This document shows, piece by piece, positions 25,739 through 37,188 of a stretch of DNA of 64,000 nt. Positions within the stretch are counted from its first letter, which is position 1. Each line of letters opens with the position of its first letter. The position numbers and the translations under genes are program-made. Source of the stretch: Neurospora intermedia (lineage: Eukaryota > Ascomycota > Sordariomycetes > Sordariales > Sordariaceae); NCBI GenBank assembly GCA_037102815.1, contig BTPP01000004.1, positions 3,968,001 to 4,032,000 on the forward strand, read 5' to 3'. The notes under the pieces were generated by a model, which was not told where the DNA came from, searched no databases, and worked only from the letters and a program-made list of their open reading frames with translations.

Positions 25739-26686
25739 TTAATCTTCGTGAGTGACGGCCATATCCAGGACCTCTACTCTTCCCTGTCCCTTGGTTTCGC
25801 TTCCGATGAAGTCAGACAAGATTTTGAAAGCACCGGGCTCTACGAAGCCCACCAGTTCCCACTCTTGGCCCATGACATCTTGGCTCTCAACCTGCTCAAC
25901 GAAGCTGAGAATCTTGTCCTTGACCGTTCCGGGTGCCTTCTTCTCTCCCTCCTCGCCATCCTTGTTGGCCTCCCCCTTGGGAGCCTTGACGGCCTGCTTG
26001 AGCACATTGGTCGTGCAAGTAATGCGTAACCTCATCCTCGCCCTGGCAACGGGTATAGGCTGATGGGCAACAAGCGCCTTCATGGCCTCCAGCGCCTGCG
26101 ACTTTGCGCTCTTGTTTGTCGAAACACCGGTCCAGATGGGTAGGGACTTTGTAGGCTGCGGCTTCGCCTCGCCGCTCTCGCCTGTCGCAGGCGACGCCGT
26201 ACCGCTCGCGGCCGCATCCTTCTTCTCCTTCTCCTTCTCCTGCAGCTGATGCGCCTGCGAGCTGAGCATGTCCAGCGCCTTGTCGATCATGCCGGTGGTG
26301 TAGACCTTCTTGGTGCGCGGGTCGACCAGCTTGCTGGCGACGATGGAGACGACTTCGTTATGGACGCGCTCCAGCTGCGCGCTGCGCTCCTTCTCGCCCA
26401 CCTGCATCTCGCCCTTTTTGAGAATCTCCAGGATGATGTCATTGACCGAGGTGTCCTTGCCAAAGGCCTTTTGCAGCTCGGCCGTCGGCGCCGTCTGGCC
26501 CTTGGACACGTTCAAAAAGACGTTGGGGATCTGCAGGACGTTGTCGAGGTCAGTCTCGATGCCGGACCGCCATTCGAGCACTTTGTTCTTGTAGCAGGCG
26601 ACCTCGAAGCGTTTTTTGCCCTTTTTAAGCCGGACAAGGGAGACGTTGGTCAGTTTGATCTGGTTGGAGGGTTGTTGGATCACCAT
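25739..26686 (-). CDS. SDO1: Ribosome maturation protein Sdo1 (SBDS)
   Basis: With the GTPase Efl1, Sdo1 releases eIF6/Tif6 from pre-60S subunits. The single exon encodes 315 aa. The N-terminal FYSH domain starts IKLTNVSLVRLKKGKKRFEVACYKNKVLEWRSG and includes VLQIPNVFLNVSKGQ. The central helical domain follows (LQKAFGKDTSVNDIILEILKKGEMQVGEKERSAQLE, TKKVYTTGMIDKAL). The C-terminal ferredoxin-like domain includes KSAKSQALEAMKAL and PVARARMRLRITC. It exceeds yeast Sdo1 (250 aa) because of a low-complexity Gly/Ala/Ser/Thr insert around residues 155-190 and another Lys/Glu-rich loop near residue 245. No intron is needed. It is convergent with RPS18, so two ribosome-biogenesis genes are neighbours. 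Confidence 0.96.
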   Translation of the reverse strand: MVIQQPSNQIKLTNVSLVRLKKGKKRFEVACYKNKVLEWRSGIETDLDNVLQIPNVFLNVSKGQTAPTAELQKAFGKDTSVNDIILEILKKGEMQVGEKERSAQLERVHNEVVSIVASKLVDPRTKKVYTTGMIDKALDMLSSQAHQLQEKEKEKKDAAASGTASPATGESGEAKPQPTKSLPIWTGVSTNKSAKSQALEAMKALVAHQPIPVARARMRLRITCTTNVLKQAVKAPKGEANKDGEEGEKKAPGTVKDKILSFVEQVESQDVMGQEWELVGFVEPGAFKILSDFIGSETKGQGRVEVLDMAVTHED

Positions 26687-28093
26687 TTTGGCGGTGGTTG
26701 TGTGGTTGTCGTGAAAAGAGTATAATTCGATGGTTCGACGGTATTGATTCTCCGGGAAATGAAGCTGTTGAAAATAGTTTCAAAGGTAGTAACAGTCAGT
26801 TATATAGGATGCTGGACTGGCTTTTCCGAGTAGCTGGTATGTGTCCAGAAACCGGGCATAGAAGTTGACTTCCTGCAGTTTCTCTGAGAATGCGCCCGTA
26901 AAAGAGATAACGATATGCCCGTGGAGCAGAAATTCTTGGTCGCCCGCAGCTTCCACTTTTCTCCGCTGCAGAGCCTGGGCTTTGAAAGTAGGTCTAGCTG
27001 CCCCGCCTGCCCGCCGTGCCGCCCCAGTTCCCTCTGATGGATGGATGGGCCGCACCATCGGATCCCCAGCCGAATGACGATTGACGGCGGGCAAAAAGCG
27101 GGCTTGTCGAGCACGCGAGGGGGATGCGGGAATTTCATTTGTCCATCGGATGAGTCAGTGGGTCTTTCTGTTATCGATACCATAGAGGTAACATCACGCT
27201 TGGAGACGGGTTTGTCAGATGTTCAAGATGATAAAGACTGATACGAAGTGAGACAGACCTCTTCAGTTTCGAAGACAGGAAATGCATGTCGAAGTCATTC
27301 ATTTCATAAGGGATCCTTTTTCATTTTCATCACCATTCTCACATATTCTCTGAAGCTGGCGCCTGTTTGAGTTGAACTTGCCTGGAAAGCAGCACAAAAT
27401 CACCGTTCGTCTGATATCTTTCAGGGGTATCACGCTGCATAATGCGCGACTCATAAGCATTACTGGAGTTCCGTGAAGGATTATCATCTCCTCCTGGAAA
27501 CAATATTCTTATATCCGGAGTCTGGAGTATCATACATGGACAATAATTCAGCAATGAGAAGGAAATGAGTGGGTTGTTGTTGGGCGGTGGACGTGGAGTC
27601 GCATCGAGGCGACCTCGCTGGCGAGGTTGAGACAATGACGAAAGGTAGCTTATCAGACAGATAGGTTGATACCAGGTTGATTGGCGCCACGTCTTGAGGC
27701 CAGACTGTACAAGAAAATAAGAGGTACACATGGCGGTGAGAGTCTTAGAAGCGGCTTCCTTTACAGGCGTTTGGTGATTTTCTTGTCTGGCTGATCGGCT
27801 AGGCGTCCGTTCTCATGACCAGCGTGACCGCCCTGCAAGGTACCTGACCAATACCCGGGCATGCACTCATGTGGCGGCGCAGCGTCTATCCAATCCCATG
27901 CCAGCTTGCCCCAAATCCTGGGGGGTTCTGCTGCATCCGCGTCCGGTGAAGCTCGGTTCCGGGGCGTTTTACCTTGGCAGTTGCTTGCCCATCCATTTCC
28001 GTTATCAACCTCCTCTTCCTTCCTCTTCCCCTCTTCCATCTTCTTCTCATCATCCATCTGTATCACAACGTCAATACTTCTAACATCATCACA
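26687..28093. promoter_or_regulatory. Divergent intergenic region, SDO1 / carboxypeptidase Y
   Basis: This 1.4-kb region separates the SDO1 start (-) from the carboxypeptidase start (+). A pyrimidine-rich CCTCTTCC stretch at about 28,008-28,060 runs up to the carboxypeptidase leader, typical of highly expressed fungal genes. No ORF here is supported. Confidence 0.5.
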
Positions 28094-29823
28094 ATGAGGA
28101 TCTCGGCTTCAACCGTGCTCCTCGGGGCTGCCTCGGCTGCCTCGGCCGCCTCGTTCCAGAACCAGGCCCAGCATGTCCTTGCCGACAACTTTCACAAGGC
28201 CCATGACGCCGTTAAGCCCGTCGCCGACTCGTTCGCGCACACTACCCTCGAAAGCTTTGAGGAGGCCTTCAATGGCATGAACTCCCAGGCCAAGGCCCTT
28301 TGGGACGAGATCAAGCTGCTTGTTCCCGAGAATGCCTTCGATAAGCCCACCTGGTTCAGCAAGCCCAAGGCTGCTAAGCGCCGCAAGGACTGGGACCACG
28401 TCGTCAAGGGCGCTGATGTCCAAAAGCTGTGGGTTAAGGGCGCCGATGGCGAAAAGCATCGTGAGGTTGGTGGCCAGCTCGATAACTTCAACCTGCGCGT
28501 CAAGTCGGTCGATCCTTCCAAGCTCGGCGTCGACAAGGTCAAGCAGTACAGCGGTTACCTTGATGACGAGGAGAACGATAAGCACCTGTTCTACTGTAAG
28601 TCAATCACGCTCGAGTGTACTTGGTTAGTAAAAATCACGGTGCTGACTCGGACTGTCCAGGGTTCTTCGAGTCTCGCAACGATCCCAAGAACGACCCTGT
28701 CGTTTTGTGGTTGAACGGTGGCCCCGGCTGCTCTTCGCTCACTGGCCTCTTCCTTGAGCTCGGCCCTTCTTCCATTGACAAGAAGCTCAGGGTTGTCAGC
28801 AACGAGTACGCTTGGAACAACAACGCTAGCGTTATCTTCCTTGACCAGCCCGTCAACGTCGGGTACTCGTACTCCGGCAACGCCGTCAGCAACACTGTCG
28901 CTGCCGGCAAGGATGTTTATGCTCTCCTTACCCTCTTCTTCCACCAGTTCCCCGAGTATGCCAAGCAGGACTTCCACATTGCCGGCGAGTCTTATGCTGG
29001 TCACTACATCCCTGTCTTTGCTTCCGAGATCTTGTCCCACAAGGATCGCAACATCAATCTCAAGTCCGTCCTTATCGGCAATGGCTTGACTGATCCTCTT
29101 ACCCAGTATGAGCACTACCGCCCCATGGCCTGCGGCGAAGGTGGCTACCCCGCCGTTCTCAGCGAGAGCGAGTGCCGCAGCATGGACAATGCCCTCCCCA
29201 GATGCCAGTCTCTTATCCGTAACTGCTACGAGAGCGGCAGTGTCTGGTCGTGCGTTCCTGCCGCTATCTACTGCAACAATCAGTTCATCGGCCCCTACCA
29301 GCGCACTGGTCAGAACGTCTATGACATCCGTGGAAAGTGCGAGGATGATAGCAACCTCTGCTACAGCGCTCTTGGCTGGATCAGCGACTACTTGAACCAG
29401 AAGGATGTCATGGACGCTCTCGGTGTCGAGGTTGAGGGCTATGAGAGCTGCAACTTTGATATCAACCGCAACTTCCTCTTCCAGGGTGACTGGATGCAGC
29501 CCTTCCATCGCCTCGTCCCCGGTATCCTCAAGGAGATCCCCGTCCTGATCTATGCCGGTGATGCCGACTTCATCTGCAACTGGCTCGGCAACAAGGCTTG
29601 GAGCGAGGCTCTTGAGTGGCCCGGCAAGAAGGGCTTCAACAAGGCCGAGCTCGAGGACCTCTCTCTTCCCAAGGCCGACAAGGAGTACGGCAAGGTCAAG
29701 TCCTCCGGAAACTTCACATTCATGCAGATCTACCAGGCCGGCCACATGGTGCCAATGGACCAGCCCGAGAACTCGCTTGACTTCCTCAACAGGTGGTTGG
29801 GCGGTGAGTGGTTCGAGCAGTAA
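28094..29823 (+). CDS. PRC1: Vacuolar carboxypeptidase Y (serine carboxypeptidase)
   Basis: An S10 family vacuolar exopeptidase that removes C-terminal residues. Exons are 28094-28595 and 28661-29823; 554 aa. A signal peptide ([20 protein letters not shown]) is followed by a ~110-residue propeptide containing [12 protein letters not shown]. The mature enzyme starts near [27 protein letters not shown]. The intron splits Trp168 in [11 protein letters not shown], a strongly conserved junction. The oxyanion segment is [14 protein letters not shown]. The catalytic triad is Ser278 (GESYAGHY), Asp468 ([14 protein letters not shown]) and His529 ([10 protein letters not shown]). Many Cys residues match the CPY disulfide set. 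The yeast QRPL sorting signal is not visible. Third positions are strongly C/G-biased, which opens a 413-codon antisense frame. Confidence 0.95.
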
Positions 29824-32088
29824 GAGGTTCATGACCTAACATGAATCGCGACTGGCAATCGGGGATCTTATGAGTGTATGATGGATAATGAATGATACGG
29901 GATAGGTTTTGGTTTACGACAAGGGCGTGTGTATACAACGAGGGTAAAGACCATAGGGACTTTACGGATTACCTTGGCTAGTGTCAGAGAGCTCGCGTCT
30001 GTTTGATGGTTCAGACAAAACACAGCGTGGCGTAATGGACAGCACCCAGTAGAGTTTGTATACAGAATGAAATTTGTTTTATTGTCAATAAATACTACTC
30101 CTGAGCTCATGGACACCATTTCTGACAGTCCACCTGAACAGCCAAGTATGGGCAGTCATCATGATGTTGAATAGTATACAGGGAACAATGCGCAGATGTT
30201 TGTCTCTTGCTTCCAATTTTACTGTCAGATATGTTCCGACGACCTGGTTGAGCCCGCCTCGACTCTCAAACCCGATATCTCGCGTTGTCGAATCTGTGTG
30301 CTTGGAACTGATGACCAGAAAACGTGCATCCGATCTGTGTGATGCTTCTTATAGTAACTATTGTTGTGATAAGAGAGAAGGCTCTATCTAGGGGATCTTA
30401 GTTGCGAGGGCGTTGGACACTGCTGTCTTTGTGTCTATAGAGGCAGGTGTGTTGACAGCGGTAGCTGTCTGGCTTCTCGAGGAAGTCGAGTTTAAGAATG
30501 AACGCATACAGTCTCACACAAACCAAACGAGCAGATTCGTTGAGGGGAGGCAGAGGTAGCGAGTAGAAAAGAAAAGTTCGAAGATGGTAATGTCATACAT
30601 CATCCTGTTTTACGATATTTTGGTTCACTGGCAACCACTCAGCTCAGCTCTGCTCTTCCTCATTTCCTCATATCAAAAAATGACTGGCTCAATTAGGAGG
30701 GAGGGTACGACACGTAGGAGGATGATAAAAATAACCATGGTTGATGATGGATGGGTTGGGTATGTTATAATGAGAACTGAACTCCGGGAAGTCTAAGCAG
30801 CTAGTAGTATTGTGATGATGATCCAAACGACGATGAGCCCTAGCCAAACCAAGCCAAGCCAAAGAAGGAACCATGCAACTGAAGAAAAAGAAACAAGAAT
30901 GAATGACGGACGGAAAAGGAAGCCAAAAAAAAGGGAGGTATCATATAGAAGGTCAAGTCTTTGTCAAGACAGGTAAACAAGAAAAAAAGAAAACACACAA
31001 AGAAGTGATGAGAATGAAGCAAGTCCCATGCAAACCTCTACTAATACACTGACACAACCGAAGTAGAATTCGCGAGTTCTTTTGTTTCCTCGGATGAGCC
31101 CAGAATAGAGTCGAGCTTCTTTCTCTTTCTTTTCCCCTCGCTCTTGTATGAAGGTGGAAATGGTGGTAGTGAAACCTCCTACAAAAGAAGAAAAGTAAAC
31201 ACAAAAAAGCGTGTCTGTGTGAAACAAACTCGGAAGGAAGGATAAACAACCAACAAGAAGAAAACGAAGAAGAAGAAGAAGAATAGAAGAAAAGAAAAAA
31301 AAAAAAAAAAAAAAAAACGAAAAAACAGAAACAGAAGAAGAAAAAGCCGATGGTAAAAATGCTCTCTCCCCCTCTCCCCTTTCCCCTACCCCCTCCCATT
31401 GCCTTTCCTAATCATGTGTATACGTATGTAATTTCGCCGGTGCATCCTTTCCTAATCCCAACCAACTCGATCAATCAATAATCATAAATGCATCTTTTCT
31501 CTCCAACCCCTTACTGTCCCAACCTGATAATGAGCAACCAAATGTGAATAAAAAGAAACTTTGTGTATTGGTCCACAAACCCATCCAGAACAAATCATCT
31601 TTCTTCCGATTGGGGGACGACACTGACACTCCTCATAATCTCTGGGCGTCCAGTAGGCCAGTGTCAACCAGCATCGATGCCAATTGAGAGGGCTTGTAGT
31701 CGGTATTTAAGACTTGTGGAGCCAATGATGAATGGGCCACAGGCTGGCGTTTCGTGAGAATCTCGCGAACCTCGAGTCTATAAGTTGCAGCCGGGCTTAG
31801 CAGCGGCAGTGCTATGAGGGTAGGCGTCTCAACAACACCCCAAAGATGAGATGGAAAGGGAGACACTTTGCGTCAACGCCATCAAATCCTATTGCGGTAT
31901 TATCGATGTTGTACGATCTACAGCGGAAAGCTTCATGAGCCGCTGGATCGAGGCCTCCACTTCTTTGCGCGCTTGACAATATCGGGTGAAGCATCCGAGA
32001 GCGTAGCATCGTTATCATCTGCCGGGACGACAAGCATGCTGCCTTGTTTCGGAGGCGGCGACGAAAGCCGAAGCAGAGAGATGGTGCT
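29824..32088. other. Convergent intergenic region, carboxypeptidase Y / PDE
   Basis: This 2.3-kb gap lies between two stop codons. The plus strand is purine-rich from about 30.8 to 31.35 kb, with AAG repeats and a 23-nt A tract at 31295-31317. ORFs here are low-complexity artefacts (for example Phe runs on the minus strand). No gene was supported. Confidence 0.55.
31255..31317. repeat. AAG-rich microsatellite and poly-A tract
   Basis: A run of GAA/AAG units leads into 23 consecutive A (31295-31317), in non-coding DNA between convergent genes. Confidence 0.8.
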
Positions 32089-34662
32089 CTATCCCATCGG
32101 ATCTGCTGACCTTTCGGGGCTTGCAGGGCATGATGTTTTTCCCTTTTTCGATTTGGTGAACGAGGAGAATTTGGACGAAAACTTGTTCTTGAGACCCATC
32201 AGACTCGCCTTCTTCCTCATCGTTTTGCCGTTGCCGTTGCCGGTGTCTTGTTCCGGTTTCAGATATTCCTGTCCTAATGTCGATCCGCTGCCATTCATGT
32301 GACCGTTTCCGTTAGACATGTTATCTTCGTCATCGCTTATAAAATGATCGAGTTTTTCGTTCACTTGCAGCTGATCTCGGTCCGAAGACATATTGGTCGC
32401 CTCAGGAATTGCAGTCGGAGAGTCTGGGGCTGTGACAGTCGTCACAGGAACACCGACAGATTTGTCCATCGAGTCCCTGCTGATGATGCTCGTCCCCTGC
32501 GTACTAGGCGAGAGCGGCATCTTGCCCGTCGTCGCGCTGTTTGCCTGCGAACCCCACTCTCCCGAGCAGGGTGCTGAGCTGCCTTCGGTCGCCTCACTGC
32601 ACCGCTGGCGATTCGATCCGTGTAACCCGGCACCTCCACGGGAGAAGTCGGTAGTCGTAAGACTAGGAAGCACACCGTTAGGTCTTCCATCGAGGGCACT
32701 TTTTTCTGTTGGAGGCTCCGAATCGCATTTCGGCGGGGGGCTATATTTAGAGATGCCAGGTTGGTTTTCCATCGTCGATCCTGCCGAGGGGAGTAGGAGT
32801 TCATTCTCAAAGTGAGTAAGGTTGAGTTCCATTTCGTCAACGGAGAACTGTAGACCGGGCAGAATATCTGCCACGCCTCGGAACAGAGGGAAGGCAAACA
32901 ATTCCATGAATTTTAGCTGGGATCTGATCCGGCCGTCAAGGCTCGTCGATGGTGGAGCGATAAGTGCCGTTTTCTGACCCATATCCATCTCAATCTGAGT
33001 CTGCAATATGAGCTCGTCATTCAGCAGGTGCATCCACTGTGCACCGATATCGTGTCTTCGTGCGACGTTACTGATGTCAGCGCACTTGATTATAAGAGCG
33101 CACACTAGCACCCTCGCCTCGTCGACAGCCTTCTCATTCCAACCGTCAAGATCAGGTTTTTGAGCTTGAAGTTTTTGCAAGTTTCCGAGTTTTGCCATGT
33201 AGTCGAAATGCAAGGCCATATCCGTAGCCAGGATACAACTGATCATCAACGTACGCAGACGCCTATTCTCGTAAAAAATCGGCCAATGTCGCTTGAGGAT
33301 CTGGCAGTAGCTGGTGCTGTGAAAATTCTCCAGGACTGAGCGATCGTTGTAAAGCTCTGCGAGAGGCGCTCGTGCCTCGATCAGAAAGCCGTTGTTGACA
33401 CCGGGATGCAAAACATCGTGACCAATGGCAGTAAGGAGAAGGGTGAAGGCTTCTTCCGGACCTATGGAGGGTGTCCCAGGAGATTCTGCGATTGGGCTTG
33501 TATGAGTACCGTTGACGTTTGGATAAGGGGGCAATGCGCCAATCCGGAGCAGCTGCTGAAAAGTTGCCTGTAGAACGTCGACAACATGTCGAAAGTTATG
33601 GTATGGCACAAAACCCATATAAGCAGCCCGACAAGCTTTGAGGAAATTTTGCAACTGCGTTGGCGAGATGCGAAATGCCTTTAGCTCTGGCATGGATAAG
33701 GCATGGTTTAATGTGAGTTCGGCTGCGACTATCAGCTCGTCGTAGTCAAATTTGTGAGCATCGAAATGCCATGTGCTGATGGCACGGGAAATTTCAGCTC
33801 GCTTCTCTGGGCATACCGAGACATTGGCCTTATAGATCTCATTATCTCTGTCGTCCTCCGTGCTGCAGATCTTCTTAATCAAACTCTCCACGAGGTATTC
33901 GCGAAGATAACCATACGGCCGGGTATCGTTGAACACAGCAATCAGTGATCGTTTTCTGCCCTTACGCACGTCTGCCAATGCTTGTTTCCTCGAAAGAGCG
34001 TCCTTGTAAGCGTAATATGCCCTGTCTTGAATCACTGCGATGCTCTTAGCATTCAGGGGACCCGACAAGACTGCCTTGGCCCCAAAATCGATACATTGTT
34101 GTCGCATCCTCGTCCTATCTGCCCCACTGACGTTGTTCATGGCGTCGGGTGATTGGATGAGTGGGACAGGTATAACCTGCTCGTAGAGATGGCGAGCACG
34201 AGCTTCGGACTCGATTTTCTTGAGTAGCGAGAGGCCGTACGAGTTGCCATCGTGGCTCTCGTCCCTGCGTTCATTCGGAAATTGGGCCGGGAAGAACTGC
34301 TGGTAAGGGGTGTCTAGAAGGATAATCGTTGGTTGAAGATCGGCCTCGTGATCTTCTTGGGGCTGGAGCCAGTGGGACATGCAGGCACCCTCAGTGCTGC
34401 ACAAGTAAGCTGCGTCCGAACAGTTAGCACAAAGGGTCGGCATGAAGGATGGATATCAGCGGCCCCGCAAACCTTCTGGAAAAATCTCCAAAATGCACTT
34501 CACAGTGTCGGCAATGCAGCTTGGTTCCGTCTTTGCAACATACTCGTCCAAATGCCTTGCGCTTCGTTGGATGCAGCGGTCCTCGGATACTGAGCGGTTG
34601 ACGTATATGACACGGTAGTGGATGTCCTCCATGGCAACTTGTGGTTCCTCCATGATATCCAT
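32089..34662 (-). CDS. PDE2: 3',5'-cyclic-nucleotide phosphodiesterase (high-affinity type)
   Basis: It hydrolyses cAMP and damps PKA signalling. Exons are 34473-34662 and 32089-34409, giving 836 aa. The 63-nt intron has donor GTTTGC and branch GCTAAC; it joins EIFPE to AYLCSTEGAC in frame. The N-terminal ~220 residues form the response-regulator-like region common in fungal PDE2 (VIYVNRSVSEDRCIQRS, PTIILLDTP). The class I PDE catalytic domain has the metal-site residues His334/His338 (YHNFRH), His394-Asp395 (GHDVLHPGVNNGF) and Asp508 (KCADISN). The C-terminal ~200 residues are Ser/Pro/Gly-rich, ending in a basic KFSSKFSSFTKSKKGK segment. I chose the ATG at 34662; the frame stays open further 5' but only to a TTG, and a second ATG at codon 4 is possible. 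Confidence 0.92.
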
Positions 34663-35706
34663 GTTGACTTTTGGTAGTGAACAGTCTCCCTGCGACTGCA
34701 CTCTGGTGCCGAAAAAAGATAATTGTCCAGAACCACAACCTTGAATGCTTGGGTTTCTTGCCGACGCACTGAAAGTAGCCAATGCTTGTTTTGGCCTCGG
34801 GGAAAGGGACCAGAAATAGGCCAAGACGACTCCGACAGCGTTTGGACGCCGATGCCTCTTTTGACGCAACCACTAATTGGTTTAATCTTGGATCGGTTTT
34901 CTCTATTCCGAAGGCGAGGCGGTTGTGATCGGTGTGATTGCGAGGGATGCGAGCTCCAAAATCTCGGCACGAGTTTCAAAAGTGGACTGGAAATGCTGGC
35001 AGGCGATATTTGCGACAATGAAATACAAAACTGGAATTGTGGTGTGTCCGACGAGTAGGAATGTTTTTCTCGAGACGCTCAAGGAGGCGAGGAGACTGCT
35101 AAAGGTCCGATCGAGGTCGAGTTGCCTGGGTGGTTAGGGATTAGAAACGCGACGCACAGAAGGTCAGATTGAACAGAATCCCGGCGACGACGGCATGCGC
35201 GTCTAGACAATTGTGCCGTAAATCGCGGGTAGTCGGTAGTTGATGACATGTAACGGGTGGTTGTTGTCGTGCTTCAGGCGGACTGAGACTCGGGGGAAAT
35301 TGGAAGACGAGGAGGATGCAAAGAAACAAAAAGGAAGGATGGAATCGCCTAGGGCGTGGGACTGGAGGTAGTGGCAGACATAGGTAGACGGGAGAAGAGA
35401 TAGGGGAGGGCGTGGAAGGAGTTTTAGAACTCGCTACTTTCCAGTGAGAGGTGCTAACGGTAGCAGTATCCGTACTCGGTACGCACACTGGGTAGGTAGG
35501 CAGGCCAAGCAAAGGTACAGGTGCATGTACCTTGCTGTGCAAGTAGAGGGCAGCTAAGGTACCTTTTGGAATGGGCAAAGAATGGGACGGGACCCGAGTG
35601 TGGGTGACAAAGGCCAGGTACCTTCCCTTCTACCTCTACACTACCTCTTACCACGTCGAAGCAGCGGATAGCGGGCGGGTATCAACAAGGAAGAGGAGCC
35701 CGAGGA

Positions 35707-35730
35707 GGGGGGGGGGGGGGGGGGGGGGGG
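35707..35730. repeat. 24-nt poly-G tract
   Basis: Uninterrupted G run on the plus strand about 1 kb upstream of the phosphodiesterase start; rare at this length in fungal DNA and capable of G-quadruplex formation. Confidence 0.9.
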
Positions 35731-36891
35731 CAGGGCGATGCTATACGTACATTGGACAGGAGATGTTTGTTGGTCGATATTGGCTGCCACGGCAGCAGTG
35801 GTTGGAATATGACAGAGACAGGGAGGCCGGCGACGAAAGGGAAAAAGCCACGGCCCCAATGGAGATGTGGTGGTTGCTCAATTGGTAACCGCAAATGTAA
35901 TAAAATGGGAGAGGCTAGACCCGTTCGCTTTGGATGGGCATGGGTTTTCCAAGGGCGGGGTTCGCTTCTTACATGTACTCTATCTAATATTTTTTTTATT
36001 TTTTTTTCGTCGGTCTTTGGTTCAATGGTCCTTGGCTTGGGAACTGGGATGACGCGCGAGACCTGGCGACCGAACACTGGTAGAAGCCGGCATGGAATCA
36101 TGGAACCCATCCAGCGCTGCACTAGTATCAACGCTTTCGTTTCATCCGCCGAACCTGCGCGGCATGGCACTCGGGTTGGCCGATGCCTGAGCGTGGATCA
36201 GCGCCCGCTAGGTAGGCCTGTTACGTCAAGATCCAAACATGAACAACAAGAAGGGAAAGAAAGTCGAAAAAAAAAAAAAAAAAACGGATGCCACACAATC
36301 CATGCTTGGCGAGAAGCCATGTGTGCGGCGCGCGCGACGGCTTCTTGCAAAGGGAAGCAAGCAGGCCAGGTCGATGCTACCAGGGTCAAGTGTTCCCCCT
36401 TTCTGTGAGCCAGTCAGGCTCGGCCAAACCTCAAGTGAGGAGCGAATGGGAGGAAGCGCGACATGGGCGGGCAGACCAGCCAGGGTCGGCCGCCTTGCAA
36501 TGGACGGTTGGGGAAGTTGCTGCGCGAACGAACGGGAAAGGTATCGCTGGCACGACATTTCAGTGGCCCATCAGCCAACAGCCCCAGCTTTTGGCCGTCT
36601 TCGAGAAAAATCATCGAACGCGCTAAGGCAGCCCACGTCTCCCGCCCACCCGCGCGCACAGCACACCAAGGCACCATTGAAATTGAAGGAAGCACCTGAG
36701 GCCCGAGGGGCCCCTTCTGCAGCATCCTATCCTCTGCGCCTCACAGCACACGACTCGATGCATTCATGTCTGCGAGTGGACGCACCACAGATTGATTGTC
36801 ATCCCGCCGCAGGTCCCACGGCCGGCGGGGGTTTCCATTTTTCTGGAAGTCAGCGAATACGGTAGGTACTTACCGTGTGCAGTGGTGGTCG

Positions 36892-37135
36892 AGGTGCAGT
36901 GGTCACTGCAGTGCCCTGTTAGGTGGTAGTAAAAATCGCTTGTGCAGGTTCACTAACAAAACGCATACAAACCTGCACAAGCAATTTTTACTACCACTTG
37001 CCTGTTCGCATCACTGCCCTGCCCGGTCGCTGTGGCCGACCTTGACAGTGTGCGCTTTCCCTCTTTTTGACAGGTGGGCCGAAAACTCGGACCCACAAGG
37101 GGTGCAGCAAAATTTGCTCATTGACCACTGCACCT
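36892..37135. mobile_element. MITE-like element with nested inverted repeats
   Basis: Outer 14-bp arms match perfectly: AGGTGCAGTGGTCA at 36892-36905 and its complement TGACCACTGCACCT at 37122-37135. Inside lies a second inverted repeat of 28-bp arms (36923-36950 and 36970-36997, 27 of 28 pairs, 19-nt loop). The 244-bp size, terminal repeats and lack of coding sequence fit a non-autonomous DNA transposon. No clear target-site duplication was seen, and no second copy is in this window. A structured regulatory RNA is the alternative. Confidence 0.55.
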
Positions 37136-37174
37136 TCCATCTGATCATGACTGGGATTGCGAAAGCGGATTAGA

Positions 37175-37188
37175 TACCTAGGTACCTA
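37175..37188. repeat. Overlapping TACCTAGGTA / TAGGTACCTA palindromes
   Basis: Two perfect 10-bp palindromes overlap (37175-37184 and 37179-37188) and are followed by GAGGTAG. This is the same motif family as 11197-11222 and 49587-49600. Confidence 0.7.

Noticed and set aside
28591-29832. 413-codon open frame on the minus strand across carboxypeptidase Y
   Set aside because: It is fully antisense to a certain gene whose strong third-position C/G bias removes stop codons on the opposite strand; the translated product has no domain.
30953-31399. Minus-strand ORF with long Phe and Ser runs
   Set aside because: Translation of an AAG/poly-A microsatellite; low complexity only.
36239-36865. 208-codon ATG-started plus-strand ORF (MNNKKGKKVEKKKKKTD...)
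   Set aside because: It starts in a poly-A tract, overlaps other equally long frames on both strands in GC-rich DNA, and shows no domain or spliced continuation.
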